Part shown: piece after piece, positions 52,425 through 61,811 of the stretch
Position numbering within the stretch: the first letter of the stretch is position 1
Layout of the letters: every line of letters starts with the position of its first letter
Assembly (NCBI GenBank): GCA_002973635.1
Contig: CP027224.1
Span: 3,668,501-3,732,500 of the forward strand
Reading direction: 5' to 3'
Source: Lysinibacillus sp. B2A1
GTDB lineage: Bacteria > Bacillota > Bacilli > Bacillales_A > Planococcaceae
DNA length: 64,000 nucleotides
Made by a program: the position numbers and the translations under genes
Notes under the pieces: model-generated
Database searches by the model: none
The model's input: the letters and a program-made list of their open reading frames with translations, nothing else
Told to the model about the DNA's origin: nothing

Positions 52425-54683
52425 ATTCCGTTGGCCCTCCTTCTGCTAACATTTCTGCGGCTTCTTCTGTTTTTTCAACAAAATGATCTACAATACCATC
52501 AAGGTCCATTTCGTTATTGATGTGGTTTTCGCTACGAGCGTCAATGTGAATTTCGGCTGTAGTATAACGGTTAATAGCTTCACGATCAGTAATATCTCGA
52601 AGATACTTTAAATCCTCATTTAACATCTTAATACCATCTGCTGCTTTTTTTGTATTATCGGCAGTTTTCTTTCCAGCATCATTACCCTTATCTAGTTTGT
52701 CACCTAGTGCTAGGGCATCATCTATTGCTTTCTTTATTTGATCATCGGTATTATTTTTATTTTCATCCTTTTTGAATAGGTTAGCACCCCAGTTGTAACC
52801 TGTATCCCAAGCAGCGCCTAAAGATTTCATTTCCATTTTAGGAGCTTCCCAGTAGTCAGTAGGAGCCTCGCCTACCCAATCACCTAATGTACCTTTGAGA
52901 CCTTTTAAATCACTGGTAATAGACTTACTATGACCAAATTCTGTACCTACTTTTAAACCTATATTAGAAGCAACACTTTCTGGCAATAAATTTATAAACC
53001 AATTCCAAGCTTGGATAGCCAAGTTTACCGCATCAACAATGGCGTTAACAAAGTTTGTAGCAAAACTGTCCCATCCACTTGTCATCGAAATAATTACATC
53101 TAACACGTTGGTAGCCAAGTTATAAAACAATCTTTTTACTGAATACATCGGGTGTTTCCACACATTTACAAAAAATTCGACATATGAAGCCCACATATTC
53201 CACAGATAAGCTATTACATTATAGATTGCTGAACCCAACACCATGAATGCGCCTGCAATAATTCCGGTGGCACTAATAGAGGTTCCTGCGAAGTGATTTA
53301 TTACTGCTACACCGAGATAAAACAAACTAATTAAAACCACTATAGCACCTATTAACCAACCAATGGGGTTTGCAGCTATTGCGATACTCAAGGCGGCCAT
53401 TGCGGCAGTGAAACCATATGTTGCCCAAGTTGACAACACAGTAGTTGCAACATACCACAAATTGCGTAATGATGCAGTTGCAGTCATGAATGCATTAATC
53501 GCAATTTGCCTGTTAGTCCATGCCCATGCTGCTGCATTAATAATAAGTGCTGCTGTAACCCTCCGACGACTGGAGCAATAAATGACCAATTATCATAAAT
53601 AAAGGCACCTACAGATGCGATAGTATTAAGCGCATAACTAGCGAGTGTAGCAACTAATTGCAATGATTGACCCGCACTTTCTCTAAATGCTGCAAATCGA
53701 TCACTGTTAAATATATTGTTAATACTTTGTAACACATCTTTAAACGCCCATAGCGCTTCATTTTTGAATGCAGTCCATATTTGCTCAAAAGTAAGAGGCA
53801 TTGAATTAAATTTTCCATTGATGTCATCTGCTGCCGCGAACATTGCATTTTTAACGACGCTAGCTGTCAATTCTCCATCTGCTGCCATTTTGCGGATTGC
53901 ACCAATCGAAACACCTAAATGGTCAGCTATATTTTGGATAATTGTTGGAGCTGACTCAAATACGGAGTTTAATTCTTCGCCACGCAATACTCCTGAACCT
54001 AGCGCTTGGGTTAATTGTAAAGTTGCAGATGCTACCCCTTCTGCATTTGTTCCAGCGATACCAAATTGTTTGTTTAGCAATTCTGCGAACGCAACAACCT
54101 CTGCGGTATTTCCGAATGCGTCTTTTGCATTCATACTCAACTTACCAACTAAATCTGCTGTTTGAGTATATGGTGCATAGGAACGTTGTGCAGCATCAAA
54201 AATTTGTTGCTGTAATTGTTGCACTTCGGTTAAACCACTTGCATCAAATTCTATGTTAGTGTTAATAGGGTCTACTTTTGGCATACTTTCGACAGCTAAA
54301 TTTAACCGGGCATCAATATTAGTCATTTCATCCGATAATTTAACGACATCACTTATCGATTGTAGAGTTAAGTATGCCGCGACAATGCCCATAATTTTGC
54401 CTAACAACTTGTCAGCAGCATTTGTACCATCCCTTATATGATTTGTGAATCCTTGTTGGGCATTGTCAGCATCACGGACTTCATTTTCAATTCGATTAAA
54501 TTGATCAGCAGCTCTTGCTAACTCTCGTCTAGCGATTTCGATGCTTGATGTATCCATCATATGACCAGATGCAGCATTCATCGCTTCCATTTGGTTAACC
54601 ATCATTGAAACAGCATTATGCATAGCTTTCATTGGTTGAGTTAAACGATCTTGGATTTGAATTGCTGTTCGAATAGTTGCCAT
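52417..54683 (-). pseudogene. Tail tape measure protein (XkdO-like), frameshifted
   Basis: Two overlapping frames make one gene. The first 399-aa frame from ATG (MATIRTAIQIQDRLTQPMKA) holds the tape-measure N-domain (EVVAFAELLNKQFGIAGTNA, GSGVLRGEELNSVFESAP). At GGAGGG (53559-53564) a shift of -1 (one missing G) leads into the second frame, VTAALIINAAAWAWTNRQ and on to the C-terminus EMLAEGGPTEYV. The joined protein would be about 750 aa. The tape measure sets tail length, so the break should disable tails unless the shift is corrected. Confidence 0.85.
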
Positions 54684-54710
54684 GACCTCACCTCTTTTTA
54701 AGCATAATAA

Positions 54711-54739
54711 AAAGCCACTACAAAAAAATTAGTGACTTT
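54711..54739 (-). terminator. Terminator after the membrane cargo gene
   Basis: AAAGTCACTA/TAGTGGCTTT stem with TTTTTATT on the minus strand, lying between the cargo gene and the tape measure gene. Confidence 0.75.
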
Positions 54740-54762
54740 ACTGAATAACTTATTTACACATA

Positions 54763-55752
54763 TTAAAAATATTTCGAATCATACGTGAATCTTGCTATTC
54801 CAAATGTATTATTTTTAATTTCTAAAATCCATACACCCTCCACTTTATCAGATACTTTTTCATATCTTAAAGCATAGTTAGTATCGGCTTCCTCCTGCAT
54901 TGTTGACTGTGGTACAATCCCAAACATAGGGAATATATCTTCCTCTTTATCAAAATTCATTGTAGAATTGTCATATCCCATATATTGACCGGAATAGACG
55001 TTTAATCTTACTACTACATCATCAAATAATATAAATTCATATTTGTTCTTTTCATATATAAATAATTTACCTACAATACTTTGATTGTTTTTGGGTATTG
55101 ACCACTCAAAATCTTCAACACTTTCTGGCTCACCCATAATTTCAATCAATTGTTTACTACTAATTTTACTGAATTTTGTAACATCTGTGATCACTTCAAC
55201 TGAACTTTTCGCGTCTTTTTTATCTGAATTTTGATTAGTCCCTATTATTATAGTAACAATGATAGAAAGTATAATGACTGTCAAACAGCCAATCGGTAAA
55301 CACCCTTTCTTTTTAGGTTGGGCATTGTAATTATTATAATTATTCTTGCCTGTATTGATATCTGCTGGTCTACTACTTACTTGCTCAGTAGCTGGAGTAT
55401 TCGATGTTTTAAACATTTTTTGAATTAGCGTTTTATATATCTTGTCATCAATTTCTAGTAAGCTTTTTTTTCCATCTTTAAATTCAATAGCGACAAAGTG
55501 TGTACCTTTGTTTTTTGCACTCAGTCCAGCAAGTAAACCAACAGGACCCAACAACACTCCGCCTACCAATCCACGAGAAACTCCTGATATAGCACTCTTC
55601 CTATGTTCTTCCGTAATCAACTCATAATTTTCCACTGTAGTTTGGTTTAATTCTAAAATCTTTTTAAACCCTGAATTAATACTAATTAATTCTGAAATTT
55701 TTAATACTGAACAATTTAAATAATCGCCTGCAATAATTTTATTTTTAGCCAC
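54763..55752 (-). CDS. Membrane protein inserted between tail chaperone and tape measure genes
   Basis: 329 aa. The N-terminal part has a glycine-rich hydrophobic segment (SRGLVGGVLLGPVGLLAGLS, about 59-78) followed by THFVAIEFKDGKKSLLEID, common in small Firmicutes membrane-associated proteins. An Asn/Gln-rich linker and a single membrane helix (about 151-171) lead to an extracytoplasmic domain of about 155 residues. GTG start behind AAGGAGGGG. It has its own terminator and a candidate promoter (TTAGAA-N18-TATAGT) upstream, so it is likely a cargo (moron) gene. Function unknown. Confidence 0.75.
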   Translation of the reverse strand: MAKNKIIAGDYLNCSVLKISELISINSGFKKILELNQTTVENYELITEEHRKSAISGVSRGLVGGVLLGPVGLLAGLSAKNKGTHFVAIEFKDGKKSLLEIDDKIYKTLIQKMFKTSNTPATEQVSSRPADINTGKNNYNNYNAQPKKKGCLPIGCLTVIILSIIVTIIIGTNQNSDKKDAKSSVEVITDVTKFSKISSKQLIEIMGEPESVEDFEWSIPKNNQSIVGKLFIYEKNKYEFILFDDVVVRLNVYSGQYMGYDNSTMNFDKEEDIFPMFGIVPQSTMQEEADTNYALRYEKVSDKVEGVWILEIKNNTFGIARFTYDSKYF

Positions 55753-55836
55753 ATTATCCCCTCCTTATGTACTATTAACACTATACATGGATAATAGAGG
55801 GAATTCTAATACTATTTTCATACCTTTACATAATCA

Positions 55837-56040
55837 TTATCTCTTTCCCTTACTTCTGCCTTTTGCTCCTCTTTTCGCCTCGCGTTCTTGCTTTTTATCA
55901 TCTTCAATCTTAACTTGCACAGAAGCGATAATACACGCTTTATCAAAAAGAGATAAAGTCATATATTCAGACGGTAGGCGACGCTGTTTTTGCACCCACC
56001 AATGCATTATATTGGCGTCACCATCACCGTCCTCTATTAG
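55837..56040 (-). CDS. Tail chaperone -1 frameshift extension (XkzB-like)
   Basis: 67 codons with no ribosome site or start codon of their own, open in the -1 frame directly from the slippery site at the end of the XkdN-like gene: LIEDGDGDANIMHWWVQKQR, then PSEYMTLSLFDKACIIASVQ and a basic tail. The fusion (144 + 67 aa) is the long tail-assembly chaperone. The short form alone comes from zero-frame translation. Confidence 0.8.
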   Translation of the reverse strand, partial: LIEDGDGDANIMHWWVQKQRRLPSEYMTLSLFDKACIIASVQVKIEDDKKQEREAKRGAKGRSKGKR

Positions 56041-56471
56041 TTTTTTACTTCTTCAACCATATCCTCAAGTTCGGCTTCATAACCGTTTACTTCTTGTGCT
56101 GCTGCTGAAGCATCTGCAATTTCACCAATTGTTAGCATCTTGCCAAGTAGAGAGTCTGCGCCCATTGCTTTGTATGAATCCTGTAGTTCTTTATTATTTA
56201 AGTTAGGAAATACAATTGATTCAACTGTTAATAATCGTTGATATTTAAAATGGTCAAAGTCTGTATTAAACTGACCCTTACGTTTTCCTTGTGTAATCAT
56301 AGATCGTTTTGTACATTCAGACTTTAATTCAGCGTCACGTTCTGGTGACACTGACGCAAACTCCCATTCAATAGGATTACCCTGTTCATCTACGAAACTT
56401 TTTGAAATAGTACGTTTAATATTTTCATTTTGCTTTTTGTTATGTGCAAAGAATGCTTGTAAATTAGACAT
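56037..56471 (-). CDS. XkdN-like tail assembly chaperone
   Basis: 144 aa (MSNLQAFFAHNKKQNENIKR; central RDAELKSECTKRSMITQGKR; ends YEAELEDMVEEVKN). It binds the tape measure protein during tail assembly. Its final codons contain A AAA AAC followed by TAA, a canonical -1 slippery heptamer leading to the 67-codon extension. AAGGTG precedes the ATG. Confidence 0.85.
   Translation of the reverse strand: MSNLQAFFAHNKKQNENIKRTISKSFVDEQGNPIEWEFASVSPERDAELKSECTKRSMITQGKRKGQFNTDFDHFKYQRLLTVESIVFPNLNNKELQDSYKAMGADSLLGKMLTIGEIADASAAAQEVNGYEAELEDMVEEVKN
56040..56046 (-). promoter_or_regulatory. Programmed -1 frameshift slippery heptamer
   Basis: A AAA AAC immediately before the zero-frame TAA of the tail chaperone gene. 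A ribosome that slips one base back reads CTA ATA GAG GAC into the extension. Confidence 0.8.
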
Positions 56472-56534
56472 TTTATAATCACCTTATCCTTTTTATAGTT
56501 GTAATTGATAAAAAGAGCCTGCCATAGCAAGCCC

Positions 56535-57050
56535 TTATTGCATTTCTGGTAAAATAGAAAATTCCTCTGGCATATCCCAATCCTCGAAAGTAAAGTCTAC
56601 AGAATCCTCTAGATAATCTGCATCTGCATCAAGTGCTGCGACAATACCGCCATCCATATTACAATCAATTAATATTGTCGTCTGCCGGCCAACTGTAGCA
56701 GAACCATCTTCATTCGTTATTTGAATATCGAAATAAATATCTTCCCCAGTATCTTTATAACGTTTCAATAGCTTTCTAAATATTGATGTATTGAAATGGA
56801 ACGTGGCAGATCCAGTACCTTCCCATCCAGTAGATTTATTACCTTTACCTGTTCGTCCCATGATCGGCACTTGAGTTTTTGTTTTATCCATACGTGCTTC
56901 AATATTAATAAGCTGTGCAAATTTATATCGATTCCCTTCAATTGTTACATAGGCGACACCTTGAGCACCATGGACTGCATCACGAGCATGCATGGTATTT
57001 TCAGCGAAGTATTGAAGATCCAATGGAATTAATATTTTGTTTGGTTTCAA
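56535..57050 (-). CDS. XkdM-like tail tube protein
   Basis: 171 aa; TTG start behind AGGAGG (the N-terminus IPLDLQYFAENT is typical of phage structural genes), and GAQGVAYVTIEGNRYKFAQL then KTQVPIMGRTGKGNKSTGWE match the DUF2001/XkdM tube. It polymerises as the inner tail tube. Confidence 0.88.
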   Translation of the reverse strand: MKPNKILIPLDLQYFAENTMHARDAVHGAQGVAYVTIEGNRYKFAQLINIEARMDKTKTQVPIMGRTGKGNKSTGWEGTGSATFHFNTSIFRKLLKRYKDTGEDIYFDIQITNEDGSATVGRQTTILIDCNMDGGIVAALDADADYLEDSVDFTFEDWDMPEEFSILPEMQ

Positions 57051-57064
57051 ATCGATTCCTCCTC

Positions 57065-58393
57065 TTAAGCCACCATCGTTGTCACATAAAGTTGTGACAT
57101 CGTTAAAGTATTTGTAATTTCTTCTTGCACTACAACCGCACGTTTGGATTCACCTTGTCCAACAAATAACTTTTCTTTATCGTAATTTTGGATAGCTCGA
57201 ATACGCTGCATTTCCCCACGATGTTTACCAATATCGTTCCATAGTGAAATGCGACCATCTGGATCATTCGGCACTTTACCCAGATAGCGAGTATTAAATA
57301 GATGCGCTGTATCGATTGCAAGTTGATCCAGTACTCGAATAGTTTGATTGAATGAGAAATCCTCATTTTTATCTGTTCTAAATGATGTGAAAGTATTTAC
57401 ATCTTCTAACACATTGAAATCATCGCCCACTCGATGGAATACGTATTTACCTGAGTTTAGAAGTATTGTTAATTGAGGTTGAGTCTTTGTTTCAGACATA
57501 TCAAGCTCATGCTCACCATCGTAAATGCGATTTGTATTTGATTGATTAACAACTACGCCAGCTTGTACACCTGTAGCCCAATAAACAGCGCCAAATACTT
57601 CTTCACCATCACCAATAGCATCATTTTGAATATCTATGATGCCTTCATGATCTGCTTTCCCAAGCTTATGGCCGATTAATTGGAACTTGCCTCCAACCTC
57701 ATCACGAATACGTTTTGTGTACTCTATATATAGCGATTTAATAGTAGAATCTTCTGATAAGCATCCTAATGTGTTAAAACCATATGCCCCCAATTCATCT
57801 AACGCCATTTGATGGGGTGTTCCAGCTGTTAACGCTGTAGCTCCGTTATTTCCACCTGTTAGTGGTGTACCTGCAGTTGCACTTAAAGTAGCATCCTTTT
57901 TGAAGTCAACGAAATCATTATTTTTTAAATCTGCAGCAATTGAAATAGCGTTTTGTTCATCAATTAAAGTACCTGCAATGAGTGTTTTTACATCCCATTT
58001 TGACGATTCGTCTACATTAGCTTGAATAATGATTGTAATGTCATTACCACGTATTCCTTTACATTTAGCTATAGCGAATTCATTTTCAGCCTTTGAACCA
58101 CCTATATTCAATTTGCAAATAAATGCTGTAAGGGCACCTTTAAATAAATCCCTAATTCCTTTCAATTTTGGATGTGTGTAATCGTAGCCAAATAGCTTTA
58201 AAGAGTCTTTTTGCAGTTCCTCTTTTGTGATGGTCATTACAGCATCATCCATTCCCCAATCAAGAGCTATAGGTAACGCAGCATAACCTCGATCAGATAA
58301 ATTTAGGAATGCTCGTGCCTTACTAATGAAATTTTGATACGTACCTGGTAAAACTTTATTTTGTGTAAGCCAAAATCCGCCACCCAAAGCCAT
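57065..58393 (-). CDS. XkdK-like tail sheath protein
   Basis: 442 aa, the usual sheath length. The N-terminus MALGGGFWLTQNKVLPGTYQ and the C-terminal block FNTRYLGKVPNDPDGRISLW, then IQNYDKEKLFVGQGESKRAV, match contractile sheath proteins. It contracts to drive the tube into the target. Start overlaps the preceding stop (TAATG). Confidence 0.93.
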   Translation of the reverse strand: MALGGGFWLTQNKVLPGTYQNFISKARAFLNLSDRGYAALPIALDWGMDDAVMTITKEELQKDSLKLFGYDYTHPKLKGIRDLFKGALTAFICKLNIGGSKAENEFAIAKCKGIRGNDITIIIQANVDESSKWDVKTLIAGTLIDEQNAISIAADLKNNDFVDFKKDATLSATAGTPLTGGNNGATALTAGTPHQMALDELGAYGFNTLGCLSEDSTIKSLYIEYTKRIRDEVGGKFQLIGHKLGKADHEGIIDIQNDAIGDGEEVFGAVYWATGVQAGVVVNQSNTNRIYDGEHELDMSETKTQPQLTILLNSGKYVFHRVGDDFNVLEDVNTFTSFRTDKNEDFSFNQTIRVLDQLAIDTAHLFNTRYLGKVPNDPDGRISLWNDIGKHRGEMQRIRAIQNYDKEKLFVGQGESKRAVVVQEEITNTLTMSQLYVTTMVA

Positions 58394-58620
58394 TACGCCT
58401 TACCTCCTTCTTCAAACTCTTTTAGAATCCCATCCACATTAGCGAATGAGTATTTTTTGTTGTCCTCTAGTAACGCATTCAAAGCATCACGACGATGAAC
58501 GTATTTTTTACTTTTGATTAATTGATCTTTTGTGAATGTTTGCAAAGTATCTTCTACAGCCTTTTTTACATCTTCACTTTTTACAGGTTCAACTTTTTCC
58601 TGTATTTTAGTTGCCGTCAT
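58393..58620 (-). CDS. Small hypothetical phage protein, 75 aa
   Basis: Acidic/basic helical protein (TKDQLIKSKKYVHRRDALNA). It lies between the tail terminator gene and the sheath gene, where PBSX-like phages carry a similar small gene (XkzA-like position). No recognised domain. Confidence 0.7.
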   Translation of the reverse strand: MTATKIQEKVEPVKSEDVKKAVEDTLQTFTKDQLIKSKKYVHRRDALNALLEDNKKYSFANVDGILKEFEEGGKA

Positions 58621-59050
58621 TAGGTATCACCCTTTGCTTATTGATGTATTGCTCTAATGAGCCCATGAAAATCTTTTCTTCAACCTCTTGCAAGAAGAAA
58701 TTAAAATGAATAAAATTATGACCAATCTTATCTACTACCTCACTGTTTGCTCCTGTACCAAGCATAAGAGAGCCATTTAACAGTGTTAATTCTTTTAGCG
58801 CTTGTTGTACCTTCAAAGTCATATTAGCGCTCTCTGACGCACCACGAGAAGGGAAATACTGCACATTAAAAAGTGTTGTAACCTTCCATCGGCCACCGAT
58901 TTGTCTTATATGCTCAAGGTTCAAAAATTGAATTAAAAAAGCAGGAGTTTTAAACCCCTGCGGTACTTCATCAATATACTTTTTGTAGTTATCACCAAAA
59001 GCTTGATGAAGCTTAACGGATATAGCGTTTTGAATATCATTAATCTCCAT
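58607..59050 (-). CDS. Tail terminator/completion protein, XkdJ-like
   Basis: 147 aa: MEINDIQNAISVKLHQAFGD, then GFKTPAFLIQFLNLEHIRQI and YFPSRGASESANMTLKVQQAL; fits DUF6838-type phage tail terminators. It caps the tail tube. Confidence 0.8.
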   Translation of the reverse strand: MEINDIQNAISVKLHQAFGDNYKKYIDEVPQGFKTPAFLIQFLNLEHIRQIGGRWKVTTLFNVQYFPSRGASESANMTLKVQQALKELTLLNGSLMLGTGANSEVVDKIGHNFIHFNFFLQEVEEKIFMGSLEQYINKQRVIPNDGN

Positions 59051-59459
59051 CGAAAGCCTCCCTTAACAGCGTGTATAGTTTTCTCTCAAGTATTGCTGGC
59101 GCCTGTTGTTCTACTTGGTCAGCACTTATGGTCATCATGAATAGACCATTTACCCAGCCTTGGTGATTAGAAGTGCGATGACCAAATTCAACGTATTGCG
59201 CGTAATCTACACTATTGATAACCTCTATTTCATAGTTAGCACCACTCTTTTTTACTTGTCCAATAGTCCACCCACGCCGTAAAGTTCCTCCATTTACTTT
59301 CGCTACTGGAGTACGTCTAATTACTTTACCTAACATTCTAGCTGCTAACTCCTTGGCTGCGGCTTCGCAAAACTTATCGAAATCAGCTCTTGCCAACTTC
59401 GCTAACTTTTTCTCAAATGCTTTCAATTGTGCTAAATCAACACGTCCACCACTACCCAT
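59040..59459 (-). CDS. HK97 gp10-like neck protein, XkdI-like
   Basis: 139 aa: DLAQLKAFEKKLAKLARADF, basic RVIRRTPVAKVNGGTLRRGW, and VDYAQYVEFGHRT, the classic gp10/XkdI tail-completion signature. Confidence 0.88.
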   Translation of the reverse strand: MGSGGRVDLAQLKAFEKKLAKLARADFDKFCEAAAKELAARMLGKVIRRTPVAKVNGGTLRRGWTIGQVKKSGANYEIEVINSVDYAQYVEFGHRTSNHQGWVNGLFMMTISADQVEQQAPAILERKLYTLLREAFDGD

Positions 59460-59821
59460 TATGCGTACCTCTCGAATGCTTCAAGTTGTATTTCCTGATG
59501 GTCCATATAAACAGCAGGCTCACCACTCCTTGCATACTCAGCGGTTTTACCATGCTGCGTCACGACGATTTTAGAGCCTGCTGGTATATCAAGTTCAGGC
59601 GCAATAAATAGTTTAGTAGTCTGAGCTAGTATTGCTGGACTGCCTGTCGGAGTAGTTGATGTTTGCTTTTCAAATGATAGCTTGCACTTTTGGTCAGTAA
59701 ATAGTGTCACTTCTTCGTGCTTTGTAACATGAGTAATCGGATCAGTGACTTCTTGCCATACCTTGACCGTACACAACCCTTTGTACAACGACTCTACAGC
59801 CTTACGTCTCGCGCTTACCAT
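59459..59821 (-). CDS. Head-tail joining protein, XkdH-like
   Basis: 120 aa: ESLYKGLCTVKVWQEVTDPI, ILAQTTKLFIAPELDIPAGS. Fits DUF3599/XkdH-type stopper proteins. Stop and start overlap neighbours. Confidence 0.8.
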   Translation of the reverse strand: MVSARRKAVESLYKGLCTVKVWQEVTDPITHVTKHEEVTLFTDQKCKLSFEKQTSTTPTGSPAILAQTTKLFIAPELDIPAGSKIVVTQHGKTAEYARSGEPAVYMDHQEIQLEAFERYA

Positions 59822-60210
59822 GTGAGCACCCTATACTTTATAAAGTCTGTATTGCCATGTTGTAGATACAAGATAAAAGCATCGAATTGAGCTTCTGGAG
59901 TCTTATTCGCTTCAACAGCAAACACTACATTCGTGTCACCATCCTGCACCTGTTTTGCAACAGCTTCAAAGTTAAGAGTTTCAATATCTAACAAGCCCAT
60001 AGCCTTTTTATTAAGCAAGAACTCTCCAACTACCATATCAATGGCAATTTCTTTTAAGCCCAACGGAATCATTGTTAGATTCGTTTGGTTATTGATGTGA
60101 TTAGTCACTTTATCGATAGCAAATTTAAGCAACATATCATCTGAACTACTTGGAGCACTAGATAAAGTCACTCCAAGTGCAGATAAACGCATTACTACAT
60201 CTAGATACAT
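59815..60210 (-). CDS. Head-tail connector protein, XkdG/gp6-like position
   Basis: 131 aa helical protein (DDMLLKFAIDKVTNHINNQT, MVVGEFLLNKKAMGLLDIET), as in gp6/YqbG-like connectors. The ATG behind GAGTG is preferred over a GTG three codons earlier. Confidence 0.8.
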   Translation of the reverse strand: MYLDVVMRLSALGVTLSSAPSSSDDMLLKFAIDKVTNHINNQTNLTMIPLGLKEIAIDMVVGEFLLNKKAMGLLDIETLNFEAVAKQVQDGDTNVVFAVEANKTPEAQFDAFILYLQHGNTDFIKYRVLTW

Positions 60211-60215
60211 GCGAA

Positions 60216-60392
60216 TCACTCGCTTTCAGACGTTTTTGACCTAGGAGTCTTTTTTGGCTCCTCTAAACGTTCCATTATGGATTCATTGAGATATTTTTCA
60301 TCAATAGTCAATTCGTCACCAACTAAAAAGCGCTCACCCTTATAACGTATAGGGAAAGCGCCATCTTTAACTTTTACTTTAATGTTTGCCAC
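60216..60392 (-). CDS. Small phage protein between capsid and connector, 58 aa
   Basis: Product begins MANIKVKVKDGAFPIRYKGE from GTG, 9 bases after AAGGAGG; a longer frame runs back over the capsid gene and is spurious. Acidic/basic tail. Position matches the small gene between major capsid and connector in PBSX-like phages; function unknown. Confidence 0.7.
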   Translation of the reverse strand: MANIKVKVKDGAFPIRYKGERFLVGDELTIDEKYLNESIMERLEEPKKTPRSKTSESE

Positions 60393-60406
60393 TACCCTCA
60401 ACCTCC

Positions 60407-61462
60407 TTAGGCAATCGGTTGTGCTTGGAATACGTTTTGTGCTTCTGGGAATGAAGGGATTGCTGTAGCTGCTGCTTTTGCCCATGTTGTAATCGGGTCT
60501 TTTCCTTCTTCATACAACATACCAATAACCTTACCAATAGTTGTCATTTCTACATCGCCTGAGTTGCGGATAAGTCGAGATTCCTCAGGTGTTGGTCCGT
60601 AAAGCGATTCACCTAGTTGTCCATCACCGAACATTACGAATTTGTTATCAGGGAAGTAGCTCTTTGTTGTATATGTGCCATTTGCATTCTGTTCGCGATA
60701 CTTCGTGTTAGCACTTGATTCATACACAGCGATAGAAGGTAGCCCCTGTTGTGTAAAGAATGCGTTTAAATCTGTTAAATTAGCTACACGAGCCGAACCA
60801 GCACCATATAAGTAGCCAATAATTTTTGGATTACGCAAAATAAGCCCTGCAATTTTTTTGGATGTTAAAGCACGAGTTGGCGTAATATCTAATGTATCAG
60901 CCCAACGTTCAAGATCTCCTAAAATGTCCTCAGTACCTGTGCCCCAAATATCAGTTCCAGCAAGAGATTCTTTGTGATCAGTTGGCACACCGTAATCAAC
61001 TGAAATAGTAGGCGATGTACCATTAGCGCTGTTTAATGCTAATTTCAACTCACCTGTTGCCAGCGCTTGCATACGCATTAATTCAACACGAGCGCGTACA
61101 TCATTTGCTGCTTTGTCGATTAAGTTGAATACACGTTGCATTAAATACTGTTGTTCCTGTGCTGTACGAGGGTTTTGTATAGCCATTAAATCTTTTTCTG
61201 TGATTTGATACTTTTTCTTGATATAAGCAGCCTCTAACACCTGCTTAGCTGCATCTAGCGAACCAATTTCTGCCTCTGTATCAAAAGCGTGTACCTTTGC
61301 AATGACAGGCAATTCGTTAGCCCCTACAAGGTATTCAAATTCAAGTGTATCGTGTTTAACTTCTGGAAAAAGAGCTTCACCAATACCATATGTTTGGTAC
61401 TTTCGCTCTTTCATGTAATCTAATACTGTTTTTTGATCAAATAACTCTAAAATGTCTGGCAT
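60407..61462 (-). CDS. Major capsid protein, phage capsid E family
   Basis: 351 aa: DILELFDQKTVLDYMKERKY, then ALFPEVKHDTLEFEYLVGAN and FDTEAEIGSLDAAKQVLEAA, the GpE/XkdG-like capsid pattern, with LYGPTPEESRLIRNSGDVEM near the C-terminus. It builds the head shell. Confidence 0.92.
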   Translation of the reverse strand: MPDILELFDQKTVLDYMKERKYQTYGIGEALFPEVKHDTLEFEYLVGANELPVIAKVHAFDTEAEIGSLDAAKQVLEAAYIKKKYQITEKDLMAIQNPRTAQEQQYLMQRVFNLIDKAANDVRARVELMRMQALATGELKLALNSANGTSPTISVDYGVPTDHKESLAGTDIWGTGTEDILGDLERWADTLDITPTRALTSKKIAGLILRNPKIIGYLYGAGSARVANLTDLNAFFTQQGLPSIAVYESSANTKYREQNANGTYTTKSYFPDNKFVMFGDGQLGESLYGPTPEESRLIRNSGDVEMTTIGKVIGMLYEEGKDPITTWAKAAATAIPSFPEAQNVFQAQPIA

Positions 61463-61478
61463 ATTGATTTCCCTCCAA

Positions 61479-61793
61479 TTATCGGAATTTAATTTCTTTT
61501 AATGCTGTTTTAGCTGCAGCATCTGGTGCTACAGGTAGGCGATCTTCTAAGATATAAGCCTCTACAATCAAAGAACCAGGTTGCGGCCCATTTGTTACAT
61601 CAACATCTGTGTATAAAACACCTTCTGCTGTTGCATCATTTTTAGGTAAGATAGTACCTGCCTTTACGATTTTCTTTCCATTCGCATCTGCTGTTACACC
61701 TACATCACTCACTAAATACGTAAATGCTTGTACTTTTGATGATGCTAAGAAGTTAACACGTTGGAATTTTTCGATTGGTTTTACATACGGCAT
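61479..61793 (-). CDS. Head decoration protein-like
   Basis: 104 aa between scaffold and capsid genes: MPYVKPIEKFQRVNFLASSK; VLYTDVDVTNGPQPGSLIVE. Position and pattern fit a lambda gpD-like head decoration or head-fibre protein. Confidence 0.75.
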   Translation of the reverse strand: MPYVKPIEKFQRVNFLASSKVQAFTYLVSDVGVTADANGKKIVKAGTILPKNDATAEGVLYTDVDVTNGPQPGSLIVEAYILEDRLPVAPDAAAKTALKEIKFR

Positions 61794-61811
61794 GTATAGC
61801 CCTCCTTTTAA

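Noticed and set aside
52417..54683. Programmed frameshift in the tape measure gene
   Set aside because: The site is GGAGGG, not a canonical slippery heptamer, and no tape measure gene is known to need one; a deletion is simpler.
60393..60485. N-terminal extension of the 58-aa gene
   Set aside because: It runs antiframe over the capsid gene 3' end; AAGGAGG supports the internal GTG start.
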